Source: an uncultured Psychrobacillus sp. (GTDB lineage Bacteria > Bacillota > Bacilli > Bacillales_A > Planococcaceae). From it: a stretch of 52,314 bases of DNA. The translations under genes were made by a program, and so were the position numbers. Shown piece by piece: positions 50,674 to 52,314 of this stretch. The DNA is taken from the NCBI GenBank assembly GCA_934234185.1, contig CAKQHO010000009.1, forward strand, positions 1 through 52,314, read 5' to 3'. The first letter of the stretch is position 1, and every line of letters starts with the position of its first letter. Below the pieces are notes generated by a model that saw only the letters and a program-made list of their open reading frames with translations, was not told the DNA's origin and did no database searches.

Positions 50674-52314
50674 TTACAGCCTGAAACCTTCCATGCTTTC
50701 TCCAAAAATATAATGGGAAAACCACATCAAATTTTGTTTCATAATCGCCACTTTCATTCCTGGTGAGTTTGGACTATAAGCCATCCCCTTAAAAACAACT
50801 AATTCTGTTTCGACTTCCATATCCTTTAATCCTTTATACAGCTCATAAGCATTGGTAATTGGGACTCTTTCATCCTTTTCCCCATGCTGGATCAGTGTTG
50901 GTGTGTAGGCTGAACTGATATATTTCATCGGGGATGTTTTCACATAAATCTCTGGGTCATGCCAAGGATCATTTCCTAAATACATCCGAATAAAGTAGGG
51001 AATATCAGTATGTATATAATGAGTCCGCCAATTAGTAATTCCACCACCAACAGATATAGCCTTGAATCTACTGCTATATGTAGAACAGAAAGCAGATATA
51101 TAACCTCCATTGCTCCAGCCCATAGCCCCTACTCTCTCTTTATCTACAATTCCTTGGTCTACCAGTTGATCAACCCCCGATATAATATCCTCGTAGTCAG
51201 CGATACCTTGTTTTCGATAGTTTGCCTTTAAGAATTCATTTCCATAGCCAGAGCTTCCTCGGTAGTTTGGTTCTAATACGATAAAACCTTTTTCGATAAA
51301 CTGTTCGATAGGATATTTTTCATTAAAGCAATCTGAAAATATTGGGAAGGATGCCCAATTTGGACCTCCATGGATGACCACTAATAAGGGGTATTTTTTA
51401 TTTTTTTCTAATTCCTGAGGAGTAGATAGTATCCCCTCTATTTCAAAGCCATCAGTACTTTTCCAGGATATGATTTCCCTGTTACTCTTAAGTTTTCCGT
51501 TAAAGCAGTTATTTTCATTCGTTATTTTTGTTTCGTCTAGATAGATTTCAAAGGTTTCATTTGGAAGGGCCTTACAATAAGCAAGATGATTTCCATCACC
51601 TGTGATGGAGGCTTCCCCTATAAAGCTGCCTTCTTTATCGTTTAACGTCTCCACAGTGCCGCTTTCAGACAGGAGTCCAATAAGATAACTGGTTTTATTC
51701 TGCCAACGGATGAATATTCCTTTATTCGTCCACCTTATTGGTACTACCGTACTATCAAAATCTGCTAAAGGCTGAATTGTTTCTCCATTATGGAAATCAT
51801 ATATTTCGAGTGTATTTTCTTGTATTTGGTTCTTATAGTAATCCTTAGGCATGATGCTTGCTGCGTAACATAGTTTGCTACCATCAGGAGAAAAGCAAGC
51901 CTTTCCTACCAATAGCTTATCTATATTCAATTTTTGTAGGTTACCAGTCTTCCTATGTAATATGTATAGATCACTATGTACCGTATCACTCATGTCAGGA
52001 CTTGGGGAGGCTATGAAAACAACCTTTTCCCCATCATTAGAAATTTCAAATTCCTGAATATGAAAATGCTTCCCATCAGTTAGTTGTTGCACTTTTCCTG
52101 TTACTGGTTTGAAATATAAACAATCGTTTTGGTATTCCTTGCCTATATGTTGGTAGTCACCATAAACTGCCTTACGTTTCTTTATCGCCTCTGATTCTTT
52201 TGAGGGTGCAATATAATAGAAACCATTTCCTGTTGGCTCCCATATGAATTTATGGACCCCTTCTTTCTCACTAGTGACTTGAACCTCACTATCATCTTTT
52301 ATGCACTTTACAAA
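50674..52314 (-). CDS. S9 family peptidase (prolyl oligopeptidase-like), 5-prime end outside the window
   Basis: The frame is open to the last base, so at least 546 aa are present and the start is beyond the right edge; the internal GTG at 52092 is not the start. An N-terminal beta-propeller (WEPTGNGFYYI, IQEFEISNDGEKVVFIASPS, FSPDGSKLCYA) precedes an alpha/beta hydrolase domain with GMGWSNGGYIS (nucleophile Ser) and HGEKDERVPI (acid Asp). Where the catalytic His is expected the sequence reads FKGMAYSPNSPG, Tyr in place of His. The end is GESMEGFRL. Confidence 0.85.
   Translation of the reverse strand, partial: FVKCIKDDSEVQVTSEKEGVHKFIWEPTGNGFYYIAPSKESEAIKKRKAVYGDYQHIGKEYQNDCLYFKPVTGKVQQLTDGKHFHIQEFEISNDGEKVVFIASPSPDMSDTVHSDLYILHRKTGNLQKLNIDKLLVGKACFSPDGSKLCYAASIMPKDYYKNQIQENTLEIYDFHNGETIQPLADFDSTVVPIRWTNKGIFIRWQNKTSYLIGLLSESGTVETLNDKEGSFIGEASITGDGNHLAYCKALPNETFEIYLDETKITNENNCFNGKLKSNREIISWKSTDGFEIEGILSTPQELEKNKKYPLLVVIHGGPNWASFPIFSDCFNEKYPIEQFIEKGFIVLEPNYRGSSGYGNEFLKANYRKQGIADYEDIISGVDQLVDQGIVDKERVGAMGWSNGGYISAFCSTYSSRFKAISVGGGITNWRTHYIHTDIPYFIRMYLGNDPWHDPEIYVKTSPMKYISSAYTPTLIQHGEKDERVPITNAYELYKGLKDMEVETELVVFKGMAYSPNSPGMKVAIMKQNLMWFSHYIFGESMEGFRL

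Noticed and set aside
1..52314. tRNA, rRNA, intact prophage or toxin-antitoxin systems
   Set aside because: None could be recognised; only two broken recombinase pieces suggest past mobile DNA.

Overview
The window is 52 kb of a low-GC Gram-positive chromosome. The gene families point to the Bacillaceae/Planococcaceae (for example Psychrobacillus or Lysinibacillus relatives): the ccdA-yneI-ccdC block, YfkAB, YneK, the DUF1659/DUF2922/YvrJ cluster, the BmrCD-type exporter, a Trp T-box before the trp genes, a B. subtilis-type LexA box, strong GGAGG ribosome sites, and GTG and TTG starts. The genus is inferred from this style, not proven. Most genes lie on the minus strand. No rRNA, tRNA, intact prophage or CRISPR array was seen.

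Left part (1-12.9 kb): YfkAB radical SAM protein, a decayed serine-recombinase fragment, a VOC protein, nicotinamidase, a small GlsB/YeaQ membrane protein, a lytic transglycosylase coupled to an EAL phosphodiesterase with a degenerate GGDEF domain, a Sco copper chaperone, the DUF1659/DUF2922/YvrJ set interrupted by hairpin repeats, YneK, a MerR regulator with a textbook 19-bp-spacer promoter, and a TetR-SGNH hydrolase-SDR operon. Repeats, gene fragments and an 11-bp motif found three times suggest past insertions here.

Middle part (13-35 kb): ccdA/yneI/ccdC (thiol-disulfide supply for cytochrome c assembly, or genes linked to it), a heterodimeric ABC exporter, SelO, GmhB-like phosphatase, a membrane-anchored Lon-type protease, a second DNA polymerase beta clamp close to a LexA-controlled Y-family polymerase, two orphan dipeptide-type ABC permeases, a RelA/SpoT paralogue whose synthetase half is dead, an alpha/beta hydrolase, an ECF sigma/anti-sigma pair with its own promoter, and a run of HAD, metallophosphoesterase and Nudix hydrolases.

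Right part (35-52 kb): a CotH kinase / VTC polyphosphate polymerase-like / DUF4956 operon, a 259-bp tandem repeat in about 2.4 copies, the trpDCFBA operon behind a complete tRNA-Trp T-box leader but without trpE, a decayed tyrosine recombinase, a small XRE regulator/membrane protein module, a Bacillaceae hairpin repeat, argG-argH, the old yellow enzyme NamA, and an S9 peptidase that runs off the right edge.

Most interesting are the clamp paralogue beside an SOS polymerase that carries a clamp-binding motif, the hydrolase-only RSH paralogue, the CotH-VTC-DUF4956 operon, and the unexplained tandem repeat next to it.
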